Shown piece by piece: positions 32,861 to 45,000 of a DNA stretch of 64,000 nt (positions are counted from its first letter, which is position 1; each line of letters opens with the position of its first letter). The stretch is from Nectonema munidae (Eukaryota; Nematomorpha; Nectonematoida; Nectonematidae): assembly GCA_030549495.1 (NCBI GenBank), contig JAUIRK010000822.1:1-64000 (forward strand), in the 5' to 3' direction. The notes beneath the pieces are model-generated. The model was not told the DNA's origin. It saw only the letters and a program-made list of their open reading frames with translations, and made no database searches. A program made the position numbers and the translations under genes.

Positions 32861-35161
32861 TTTGGGTGCGATCCCACCCACCAGGTCGGAAAAGTTGAAC
32901 TTTACTTGGTAAGGATGATAGAGTATTTGTACTTTTTTTGAAAAGATCAAAACTTAATTAATTTTATACAAAGTTTGCTTAAATAACTCCATCTACTTAT
33001 TTTAAAGTATAAAATTATAAAAAGATAATACAAAATGCTTTATTTTTTATGTAATAAAAAGTATTTTTGATAGTGAAAAATTTTTTTTCACAAAAAGTAA
33101 GTTCAAAAATTTGTTTATTCATGATATTTTTCCCAGCAATTTGGATTTTTATTGAGACAGTGATAAGCGTCACAATCTAAGCACTTAATAAATCCTTTAT
33201 GATCATTTTTTTCTTTGTCATAACACTGTTTGCATCGTCCATGTTTCTCAGCATAATGGATTCTATGTCTTTCTGGATTGTAAGGTTTTTGTATAGAAGG
33301 AGTTTGCTTTTTTCTGGATGAAAAATTTCCAATAAGGGAAAGAGCTAATTCTCTTCTAAACTCTTTTTCCGTTTTAATAGACTTTTCTTGTTTATCGGAA
33401 ACTTTTTTTTAAAAATTTTCTGGTAAACAATGAAAGAATTTACAATGCCCATATTGATGTATCCTAAAATGGTCTGCAATAATATTTTCTCAGGGCTTTT
33501 TCTATCAAATGTATAAACACTGGTTTGTTGATCTAGAAGGTCAGTTCCTTGCATAAACTTGTTATAACGTTGAACCATTGCAGGTACTTGAATATTGACT
33601 TTACCCGGTTTTTCCTTTTGCCTACGCTTCACAGAAACCGTGTTTGTTTCAGCTCCTGAGTCAATATTTGATAACATCATGACAACTTTTGTATCTAGCC
33701 ATTTCACCAAAGACATCCCATTATAGAATCTTCCTCGATTTCACCCTTTTTAAATTCTTTATCCAACTTTAGATCTTTTGGGAGTCCTTTTCTATTTTGT
33801 CTTACAGTACCGCATGAAAATATGTTATGCTCTGTCATAAAACGGTATACTAAAGCAGGTGATGTATAGAAATTGCCAAAAAACAAATGACAGCCTGAGT
33901 TTGACAATGATTTTGTCAATTGCATGACTACGCTTTCAAATAAACCAACTTCGGTTGCACTAGATTTTCTACCAACATAGATGTCAAATTCAAATAAATA
34001 ACTACTTCTTGCATCATTTCTGCACCAATGCTTGAAACCTCTTTGAATGGTTTATCTTTCATGTATTGGTTCATCAAACTCTGCCCTTTGAATTTAACCA
34101 TCATCAATAGCTTGCTCAAAAGTTGGTTCCACGGCATTTTGAAAAGCAGCATTGAAATGGTCTTTTAGAGGTCTTATTTTCCATGCTCTGTCATAACTTG
34201 GATTTTGCATACTGGAAAGCGCTTTGTTGTTGTCAGAAAAGTGCAAAACTCTTCTGATTGCGTACATTCTATCTCTAGTCATCGTCTCAGCAATTGGTTG
34301 TACTCTCAAATCAGGATCATTAGAAAAATAATCGCGTAGTTCTTTGCAAAACATGATAAGACATCTTTATATTTATGTCAATGAATGCTTTCATTTCTTC
34401 TTTATCAACTTCAAGAGGAATTCCTTTCTGAAACATGTATAATTTGCTTTGGGGAATTAATATCTTATCAATCAATTCATCAAGTTTGCACACATAATGA
34501 AAGACTTTAAAACGGTTTGGGATATCTTCATATTCAAGTTTAACTTTACCCCATTCTTTATTTTGCTGCGATCCGCTAGAGTGTAAAATTGTAGGAAAGT
34601 TCCTTGTCCACTTTCTGTTTTCAATTGTCAATTCAGGAGTCGGTTGTGCATCAACATTAACAAGAGGATCCAAAATTTTAATAGTCTTGGGATTCTCACC
34701 GGACTGAGGAATCGATTCTTCTAGAAAGTTTACATCCTCTTCATCTAAGTCAAAAAGACCCTCTTCATCACTGCCTGCAAAGTCTAAAATTTGAAGCATT
34801 TCATCGTTGGACAATTGGTATTCTCTTTGGCGTATGCGAGGCATGTTTCAAAAATTAATTAAACTCTGTAAGAAAAAAAATTGAGAATGAATGAAGTTGT
34901 GACATTAGAAAAAAGAAAAGAAAAGAGACAGCTGCATTATTCATTATATCTCACCAAAGAAAAGATGAGCACATGAAAACAAGAAAACATGTACATGTAT
35001 AATTACACACATAAAGCACATAAGTACACAACATGCTGTGATGGAATCATGAATCGAAAGCAAAAATTTATGTTAGAGAAACTTGAAAAATACTCAATTA
35101 TGTTTAGCATTATACCTAAGCTAGGCGACCTATGACTCCTTTTGGGTCGAATCCCACCCAA
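32861..35161 (-). mobile_element. piggyBac-like transposon, nearly full length
   Basis: About 2.3 kb enclosing one transposase gene. The ends are imperfect palindromes: TGGGTGCGATCCCACCCA (32863-32880) and TTGGGTCGAATCCCACCCA (35142-35160). A third such motif, TGGGTGGAATTCCACCCA (35459-35476), is preceded directly by TTAA. Clear TTAA duplications at the two main ends are not seen. Confidence 0.65.
33130..34844 (-). pseudogene. piggyBac transposase, several frameshifts
   Basis: Starts MPRIRQREYQLSNDEMLQIL at 34844. Pieces in successive frames are 34320-34844, 34094-34354, 33928-34152, 33704-33925 and 33345-33716. A C-terminal cysteine-rich part to about 33130 reads CKQC...KCLDCDAYHC. The catalytic motifs are IDDGMVKFKGQS (first Asp), GCHLFFGNFYTS (where DNFYTS is expected, so the second Asp reads Gly) and QGTDLLDQQT (third Asp). 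About four frame changes plus the Asp loss mean it is dead. The family excises and inserts at TTAA. Confidence 0.85.
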
Positions 35162-36093
35162 ATATCAAATTAATATAACTACAAGGCAAAACTGTTTTTC
35201 CTCAGAATAATTGTATTATTAGCAAGATGGAACTTAAAAATATATGGAGAAATAAAGTTCAAATATTTTTTAAAGAATTTAAAAAAAAAAAAAAAAAAGA
35301 ATTTGAAATTTTTTTTTTAAAAAATTAAAAAAAAACACACATAAACGCGATAAAAATAATCAAAAAAATCATTATTTATATTTTCATAAAAAACTTATAA
35401 CTTTATAAAAATACTTTCTAGCTACTTCATGAGAAAGATTTTTGTAATAAAAACTTAATGGGTGGAATTCCACCCAACAGGTGTGAAAGATTTATTAAAC
35501 ATTTAACAATAAAAAATAAAAAAAAAACGTATTTATGAAAATTATCAATTATTTACAGTATTCAAATCAAAACAATTTAAACATTGGCAAACTGAATGCT
35601 CTTGACAACATGGTTCACCACATTTGTGACTCTGTTTTATTTTCTTTTAATGTTCGTTGCGTTATCTGTGAAACCACACTGTAATTTATTAATATAAATA
35701 TCCGATTTATAATTATAATTGATTACATCCTTGATTCAAAACATGTGCGAGATAGGCGTGGGGGAGGGGGAGGAAGGGGGAACTGATGAAATTGAAAAAC
35801 AAATAATTTACCGATAGCGATCAAATAATAAAAAGCCGATTAGGCTAATACGAATGCTGATCTAATCTACACATCACTATCAAATACATAGTTTAATACT
35901 ATGTAAGTATAATTTTTAACTACTTGCAGTTATTTTGCATGATTTTTAACGCTTCTTTTTAATTTAACTTCATAAAGTCCTCATGTTTGAGCTGAAGTTT
36001 TAAAAAAATTATTGAAAATAAAAAGATTTTTTTCTAATTTTTAAGCAGGCCATGCACTCTAAAGAACTACTAAAATACTCCATCTTTTTTTAG
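35162..36093. other. Intergenic AT-rich stretch
   Basis: Contains A-runs (35281-35340), the orphan palindrome at 35459-35476 and a G-rich tract near 35760. No gene is seen. Confidence 0.5.
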
Positions 36094-39000
36094 TAAATAA
36101 ATCCCTGCCTACAGATGATGAAAATTTAAATCCAAAGCAAAAACTTTTCCCTCAAAAAAAAGTGTCATCATGCATGGATCGAGAATTGAAGATTATGACA
36201 TATTTTACCGCCTTTTTCATACTCACTGTAACAACTGCCTTACTCATTCAAATTTTCTTTGGAGCTCATCAAGTAATTTTTTCGATTTCCTTTTTTAAAT
36301 CCTTAACCCCCCTTAATTAAAATTTTTATTGCACAAAATTGACTAAATTATATGCTAAACCGGTTATCGACCACAGTCGACATATGTCGACTTTACAAAA
36401 ATAAAATCATCCGCGTTTACCAATGCTCTTTAATACAAATCTGCTTTACATTAGATATCGTCTGATTATTCTGGTCGTTAACGGGTTAAACTTTGTAAGT
36501 TTTCTTAAAAGCGCTTGCTGCATCTTTTGATACTATTTTCAGGTTAGTTGAATGACCCTCTCATCTGAAAAACTCAGTCAAAATCAAATATACATTTTTT
36601 TAGAGAAAATTTTTATATTATATCTATAACTTATAACCTAGTGTTTATATTAGATACACTAATGAAATTTTATAATCATTGCAACATAACACCTATATAT
36701 AGATATTTTTTCAATAAACATGACAACTTTGTAGCAAAGTTGAATCAATCTTTTGATTGATAATAAATTTGCTTAATAAAACATTCATTCAAATTTTAAA
36801 TAAAATAATTTTTTTTACCAAATCGACCATGCTGATTTTATTTCTCAAATAATTTTTGGCCATTTGGGTGTAAAAATTTCTAAAAGTGCCCATTAAATTT
36901 GCCGTTATTGCCCGAAATTTGTGTTCAAGAATATTAATCAAAGTAAAAAAAAATACATATTTTTATATTAAACCAATCATGCCCATTTAAATTTCGGGGT
37001 CATTTTTTTTACTAGCCGCAATTAGGATATAAACATGTCAATCAAATTTGTAGTTTGCGCCTGAGAAAGTATTTCCAAAAACATTTATCCACATTTTAAA
37101 TAAAATATATATTTTCTAAAATAAATCAAACGCTAATTTTATTTCTCGACTCATTTTCAGCAATTAGAGTGTAAAAATGTCAATAATATTTGTGGTTGAC
37201 GACTAAAAATTATTTCCCAGGATATTATTTATGTTCTCAATAAAATATCTTTTTATGGGTATAGGCGAATTGAGCGAAAAGAATTCACTGGTAACAATGT
37301 ACCGATATACACCTTTTATCGAATACACATTTCAACCAAACCGTACCAGGTGGGGAAGCAAAAGTAATATTAATCAAATGGATTTCTGATGAAAGTTATG
37401 CTACCAAGATATCCCTAATTTATAATGAGCAAAATTAGATACCATATAGGAGAAATATAGTACAGACTTCTATCTCGTAGCGAATTTGTAGGCAAAGCAA
37501 TAGAGGTCCTATAGAGATATATAGTTCGAAGTTGTCCCTTTAATTAGTAAACGAAGCGAAGGATAAACTAAGAAATAAGAATCATCAAGGGAGGCCAAAC
37601 GTGCTCGGTTTAGTTAGAATAGCACTAAGTTATATTTTCAACATGTCATTTTGCAACAATTTTTATGAAAATTTTATTGCTGAGATCATTAAATATATTT
37701 TAATATATAACCTATCTCTAGGGTTATTATTGAAAAATTTCATGAGAAATAAAAATTTATACATGATCTCAAATTAACCAAAGTTAAACAGTAACCGCAA
37801 TTTAAATCTAGAGTGACAAAAGTATTCTTAGAATGAAATTGAGCATGTTTGATCTACTGTGTATGGATAAGTTTATTTTAAAATAATGAGAAAAAGTGTT
37901 TATTCATAAGTCACATGTGAAAACAAATTTACTGATATGTGAAATATTTTGGGTGAATTAATCACCAAAATTTGATTTACTAAATAAGTTAAGACTATAT
38001 TAACCCAAAAAAATGTGGAATTATAATATATTTTTTTTGACAGGTTTGATTTGATGAAAAATAAATGACACTATCAGATTCGCAATCAATTATTATTTAC
38101 TGGGTTTGCGCGAGAATTTTGTAAAAATATTCAATATTTTTGGAAAAAAGGAGGGGGCCTAAAAAGCCCCCATCCCCGAGGAAATAAAAATATCCTGTCA
38201 CGAATAGGGTTAATCCTTTTGGACATGCAATTATGTAATGTTATTATGACATAGTTTAAGTACTTAAACGTTAAAGTATCTAAATCCACCTCTTACTTTC
38301 GATTTCCACTAATGAATTGGCTTCTCCATATGCTTGCAAAAATTAAATCAGAACGCGAGTCATATTTCTTTAAAATATCTGACTCCGTAATCCTGCCATT
38401 TAGAATACATTCTTGGAAAAATGCATAATATACTCATTATATAAGATTTGGAAAATGAGTTCTTCCATTTCAATTCAGTAAAAATGTTTTCCATGTTTTA
38501 AGCATCTTGTTGATGCTCCATATAGACAACTATTTTAGAACATCTGTGTATAGAGAATTTTACCCTTTTATATTCATAGTTGCTTCCTTTTTTGTGTCTC
38601 CTTTGAGCTTGTTCATTTTATCTTAATCTTACCGTAAAAATTGAAATAAATAGCTAAAAAAAATTCTTACCGAATTTGATTTATACTAAACAAATTATAA
38701 ATTTTAAGATATATTTGAAATTTAAAAACTATGACGTCTAGGCTTTCTTTTGAAGCTGGCGCACTTTGAAAAAATTGATTCTTGCCACATTTTATTTTTT
38801 ACTTATTTTCTATCATTTACTGTAAAACTAGTTAGTTACCGTTAAAAATAAATGAAAATCATTTATAGATCTGTAAAATATATAATATTTTTTTATAAAA
38901 CATGAACATTTATCATAAAATAAGTTAAAAATGTGTTAAGATGTGTACATGCCCGTAGTTAAACAAATTATTAGGAGGGAGCAAAACAAAAACATTTTTG

Positions 39001-42000
39001 CGTCTCCATTCATCTCTATTTTGCTCGTCCCCTAGTGTTAAATGTCTTTTGCTTATCTTTTTTTTTGACTATTTCTATCCATGTCATCTTTGGCCTGCCT
39101 TTACTCTTACCTAAAGTTTGATTTTTATAAGCTTTTTTAATTAGGGTAAATAAGGTAAATAAGTTCTATTTACGTGCCCAAACCACATTAACCTTTGTAT
39201 TTACTTTAATATTCCATTTACTTGACATAAACTTCTTATCTTTTCATTACTTATTTTAGCTTTTAAGTTAAATTTACACATAATTCTTAACATCCTCATC
39301 TCTGTGGTGTTTAGTCTATTTTTCTTAGATTCTTTTAAAGCCCCACTTTGGCCACTATACACTAAACTAGACATACTACAACTTTTATAAAGAAAATTCC
39401 AATTTTAACCAAAAATACTATTGCATAAAATACCACTTAACAAATTTTTTCCAAGCTAGTTGTATTCTATGTTCCACAGATAATCTTTTCTAAAATCTCT
39501 ATATCCTATTAAATCTCTATATTAATATTTCTTTCATCGTCATCTGTGGAAAAGACTGTGGGATGGTGTTAAAACTTAAAAGTAGTTACAAATTTGGAAA
39601 TTGGAGGGGGGGGGGGTTAGAGGCCCCCTTTATCCTCCCTGCCTACGGCTCTGGATGTGTATATTAAGGTATTCAAAATGGAGTTTAAGAGTGTCAGCTA
39701 CTATAATCGTTATATTACTCTAGTCAAAGGATGTAACAATGCACAACGTTTTAAAAGAGAACGCATGCAGCATTTGAGAATACAGCGAGCGACATGTGGC
39801 CCACGGGATGCAATTTGAACAACACCGGTTCAAATTATTCAAAAAGTGTGGGTTTAGAAATGAGAAAAAATAATAGTACTTGTTATTCTGAAATTTTGCC
39901 ATGCCTAACTAATTATCAAATAAATATTTATATAACCTATTTTTTTATTTTTTGCCATGTTACTTTATTAATTTCCTTCCCTTTCAAGCTTGTAAGGCAT
40001 GGAGCAGTTGTGACTGGTGATCCTCAATGCTCTGATGTTGCTCTTGCCATCATTAAATCTGGAGGATCTGCCTTTGACTCAGTGACGTCCGCTTTCTTAT
40101 GCTTATTACTTGTTAACCCAATTCAATACCAATTTCTAGGGTAGTTTTTTAAAAATATTTTTCATCTTCCAATTTTTTTCTCAATTACATTCAAGTAAAA
40201 ATGTCTTTGATATCCTTTTTCTTTCTTTCATTTTCATCACCATGAATCATTAAATCAGGTAATGGATGTCATACCATCATAGATAGATGAAATAATGCTT
40301 CGATTGTACAAAAAAGTCTTAATATATCAGGACGTTACTTAGAAATAAAAAATAGCAAGCGTTCCTTAATGAATTGGGAATATAAATGTCAAAAACTTAT
40401 CTAACTTAGCTAGTACACTCTGCGCATTTAACACTTTGAGGACCAGAATCCACTTTGTCAAATATTTCTCTTTCAGTTATTCTACTGCTAAGAGTCTCGT
40501 AAAACAAAAATTTGTCTATCAAGTACTTGTCATATACATATTGTACGTAAACGCAAGGCTGAGATAAGTTTGTAGCATCCGTCGGTTCATCAAGCTGAAT
40601 TGCAAAAAAGTTTAAAATCGAATTCCTAATCAATAAAACTACCTGCGACATTGTGTCAACAGATATCTCTCCTATTAGCCTTCTAACAATATCGTTTGAC
40701 AGGAAGATATGCTTCAACTTCTCAAGTTCAGAAATTCTTAGCACATTCAATATATCTTTGCAGCGAGTTAATATCAACTGTTCTCCTATGTTGTGGGATT
40801 TTTTGACAACACTTCAATATGTTGCACAAATCGATCCACTGAGGAACCTCTTCTCGATCCTCATGAAACTACTTCGCGGTCCTCTCAGTTTGAGAACCAC
40901 TGAGCTAGGAGGTAGTCATGCTATTACAATTAGAAACAAGATAATTTGACTTGATAAAATCCGTGCAGTTATAGTGGGATTGCGAGATTACAGTGCAAGT
41001 ATAATGTTGGCTAATAATGGTGGTGTGTTCATTGAACAAAAATTCTTTTGTAATATATTTTGAAACGTACTAGTTGTACGTTTTAGTTTTGGATCTGTTT
41101 CACTATTGCTATTGTTCTCTTCCCCACTTAATTTCTCAGTCTCCTTTGTTCATCTATTTTGACAATTTTTCATTTCAAAACATTTGAATAAAACGATCCA
41201 TGCAAGCGGAACTAAATAATAACCATATTTTAACATTCTACAGTGAAGTTCCGAAGAACAATCACAAGATATAATTTGAAGTACATTTTTAGGAACTTGA
41301 AGGGTATCAATGGGAATGGATACTTGTACAAAAATATTTGATTCCTCATCTTTAGCCCATCCAAATTCATTTGGGCTATATTAGGTAGGTCAGAATTCAT
41401 CGTATTTTTCCTTTTGTATGCCTGAAAATGTGCTCTCTTCACATTTTCGAAGAACGATTCTGAAGTTGGTGGTAGAGAAGGCAATTTTGGAACTGGTGTA
41501 CCTTTTTAGTGCCTATTTTTGCTAACCAAATCTCGTATCTTGCATCAGACTTGCTGGCGCTAAATTTTCTTCCGTGCTGGAATTCGGGTTTCCTATTTTA
41601 TCAGGTTTGTATCATCTCTGCGGCTGTAACGCTTTTTACTTTAGTCATTCCGTATAGTTTATCAACTGTCGCAGCCAGATAAGGCATGGGCAGAGAGTAA
41701 TTGAGGTACATGCATTGCATGTTCTGCATTTGATCGTATATCTATGACATTTTTTATTGCTAACACTTTCCATCAGAAAAGCACTAAACATTTTGTTCAT
41801 ACATCGCCTTCGTTAGACTCCAAGTACGCGGGGAGGGGGGGGGGGGGTTATGACTGTTTTTAATTGGGCCGTGACTATAAGAAAGTGTATACATTTATAT
41901 ATTTCAAGGGAGTTCCTAGTGGGGCAAAATAAATACCAATTAAAACAAAGAATCATCTTATATAATCCTCATATTCTACCAACATATATATTCAGTCAGT

Positions 42001-45000
42001 AAAGTAAATTGTTTTAAAATTTATTTAGGATATGGGTCTATGTATTGACAGGTATGTTCCCGTGAATTTAAATTTGGACATTTTAAATAAAAATTGAAGC
42101 TTTAAAATTTTTGGAAGAAATATTCTACAAACTTTAAATTTATATAAATTAGCTATTCCAATCTCTAAGTTATACGCTAAAAATTACATGAAAATGAAAC
42201 TATTTTTACTAAGTTTTATTAACAAAAATTTTAAGCAAAGGGTAATAACATTGCCAACTATTCTAAGAAATCTTGATAAAAAAAATATTTAAGGATAACG
42301 GTGCTATATATATTTGATTTCTAGAATAAAAGACTTGATTTTTTAAATTAGCCCCTTCGCCCACTTCAAGTACGGGGGGGGGGGCTGATCAAGGGGAGGG
42401 GCAAAACTGATTTTAATGGGGCCGGGAATATAAGAAAGTGTATACATTTATATATTTCAAAGGAGTTTCAGATGGGCGAAATAAATCTCTATCTCCCTGT
42501 CTTGCTTACAGTAATTAATAGGGAGAAACATTTTAAGCTTTAAATTATAGATTTATTATATAGTTATGTGCTATAAAATTTTTTTGCCTCGCTCAAAAAT
42601 TCATGGGCCCTTATTCAAATGTAGCTACATTACTGCCTCTGGTCAAATAGAGCTCAAATGTGCATTACTATAACAAAGAAGTGGACGTTAATGAAAAAAA
42701 GTTTTTAATTCTAAGACTTAACCTTAAAACAAAAAAAGGTATTTCGAAAATCTACTCAGAAGACAAACAAGTCTAATAAATACTATAAAAAAGATATAAT
42801 TCAGAAAATTGGAAATTATTGGGGGGGGGGGGGCGAAAACGCCCCCATTCGCACCCCCTGGAAATCACATTGGGGAACCGTCGCCCCCTCCACCTCCCCC
42901 TCGCCAACAGGATGTGCGCCCCTGTATCGGTACTTTTCTGTTATCTCCCCCCACTTTAAAAAAAATTAAAAAAAAAACAGACGATATTTTTTAAATATTG
43001 AAAGAACAGAATATTTTCAGCAGAATATTTTCGGAAAATTTATATATGTATATAAAGTGAAATGATATATCTCTGTTATCTCCTTCCCACTCTGAAAAAT
43101 TCTAAATGATATTATTAATAATAATCAGAGAAATGTTGATGAAGCTGTAAAAAGTAAATCATTCACTAAAATTTTTTTTAGAGTGGAGGGGGGGGGGCGG
43201 ATAACATAAAAGTACCGTATTATCTTACTTTACACTGCAAAGCAAATTTAATTGATGTGAAATAATCATACTAATTTATTTTAAATTATGTTACATTAAA
43301 ATAAAAAAGTTTATCGCATAATCATTATCGGAAAAAAATAGTTCTGATCTATAAAAGGTTCCCTACGCCTGCTCTAAGCGTTAATTTCTGCTCATACTGA
43401 GTATCTAACTGAATTACAATCTATCTATACAACTAAGTACCATTGTAATGAATATGATCAGTAAAGTCGTTTAATATGGGAAAATAACTTTATTAGTTAT
43501 CTAATATATTTCGACACTTTGTTCATTTGCAAAAAGATAATACAAGTTTTAATCTGAAAATTAAGTTCAAAAATGTAATAATTAAAAATGATTTCAATTA
43601 ACTACTTGATGTGAATTTAGTAGCATAGCGAAAGTAACATTTTGTTTTTATTCGAATTATACTCACTTATACTTTGTATACCTTTTGAGTTAAGGATAAA
43701 AGGATCAGTGACTATTCACTCAACAAAATCAAATTTAACACACTACTACACATTTCCTTCAAAGAACCAATCTCAAAATGGTGTAAGTTTTTTTTCATCC
43801 CATTTTAATGTTTACTTTAGGGGGCGTGAGTGAGGCTGGTTAGATACTTGGTTTCGATAACTCAAGGTCTTGGGTTCGATACCTCATCATGCCTGCTTTC
43901 CTCATAGTTCGATACAAGCGGCACATTTCTGCATTCTCGATGAAAAGACCCTAATGTACCTTTTTCTTTACCTTGGGTGTATAACACTCTCTTGATTTTC
44001 ATAAAACTGCTTTTTTGTATCTATTTTCGATGACTCTTTTCTTTCATTTTTTAAAATCCAAAACAATTTTGAAAAATGTAAATATAATAATGTTCTTTAC
44101 TCGCATATCATATCTCCGTGGTTCCGAACCTTTTTTTACATGGCGGCACACTATTGAGTTGTATTTAAATTTTGGCGGCACACCTATAACAAAAATGAAT
44201 ATATTTTACTCATAAAGCATTTTTTTGGAATAAAAATTTTGACTATATATATCAGCAAATTCCGAATTTCTTTGTTTCCAACATTTGTTTATGTAAAAAA
44301 TCGTTATAAGATTTGATAAATATGTTTTTTTTTATGATTTTCGTTTATTAAGATATAGATTTAATTAATATTAGTTATAAAGGATATAACCGGATATCGT
44401 TTGATTATTATCTACCAAACCTACATTTTACATTAGGATTTTGAATCTTATTTATTTTATATAGCAAGTGTAAAGTTTCACTATCGGAAAATATTTTTTT
44501 ATTTTTTTCAAGCTTGCTTACCACGCATCAATTTTTGTTCTCTTAAATTCACTCCAAAGAAAGTATGGAAAGTAAGTTTAACTTTTTTTACTCATTTGTA
44601 ACGCATATTTAAAATATCTTTAGTTACAGTAACTCATCTTAGTCTTTATCACGCGCAGAAAAAGTTAACTATTATTTATAAAAAAAAATTAATTTGTATC
44701 TTGATGTTAGATCTATTTGGGAGCCTTGGCAAAGCTCCGGGTGCATTAAAACACTCCAAATAAATTAGCCAAGATACTGTGTTTTTAAATATATGATCCT
44801 TCATCTTCAAAATTAATTACTTTTTAATATTACAAACATTTAAAATTTTGAATATATGCTACCCACATTCTGCCAGCTCATCGTATTTATCAAGATTATT
44901 ATCAACGATGGGGAATTCTCTTATTATGTAATCTCTTGATTTTCACCATGCTCTTATTTACCATTGTTATATTACAAAATTAGCGCATCGCTAGAACCAC

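Noticed and set aside
44710-44750. A short frame LFGSLGKAPGALKH that resembles the GGT GGL-AVPGE motif
   Set aside because: It lacks a donor before the stop, and the neighbouring exons (43629-43782 and 44513-44571) already join in phase and cover this region.
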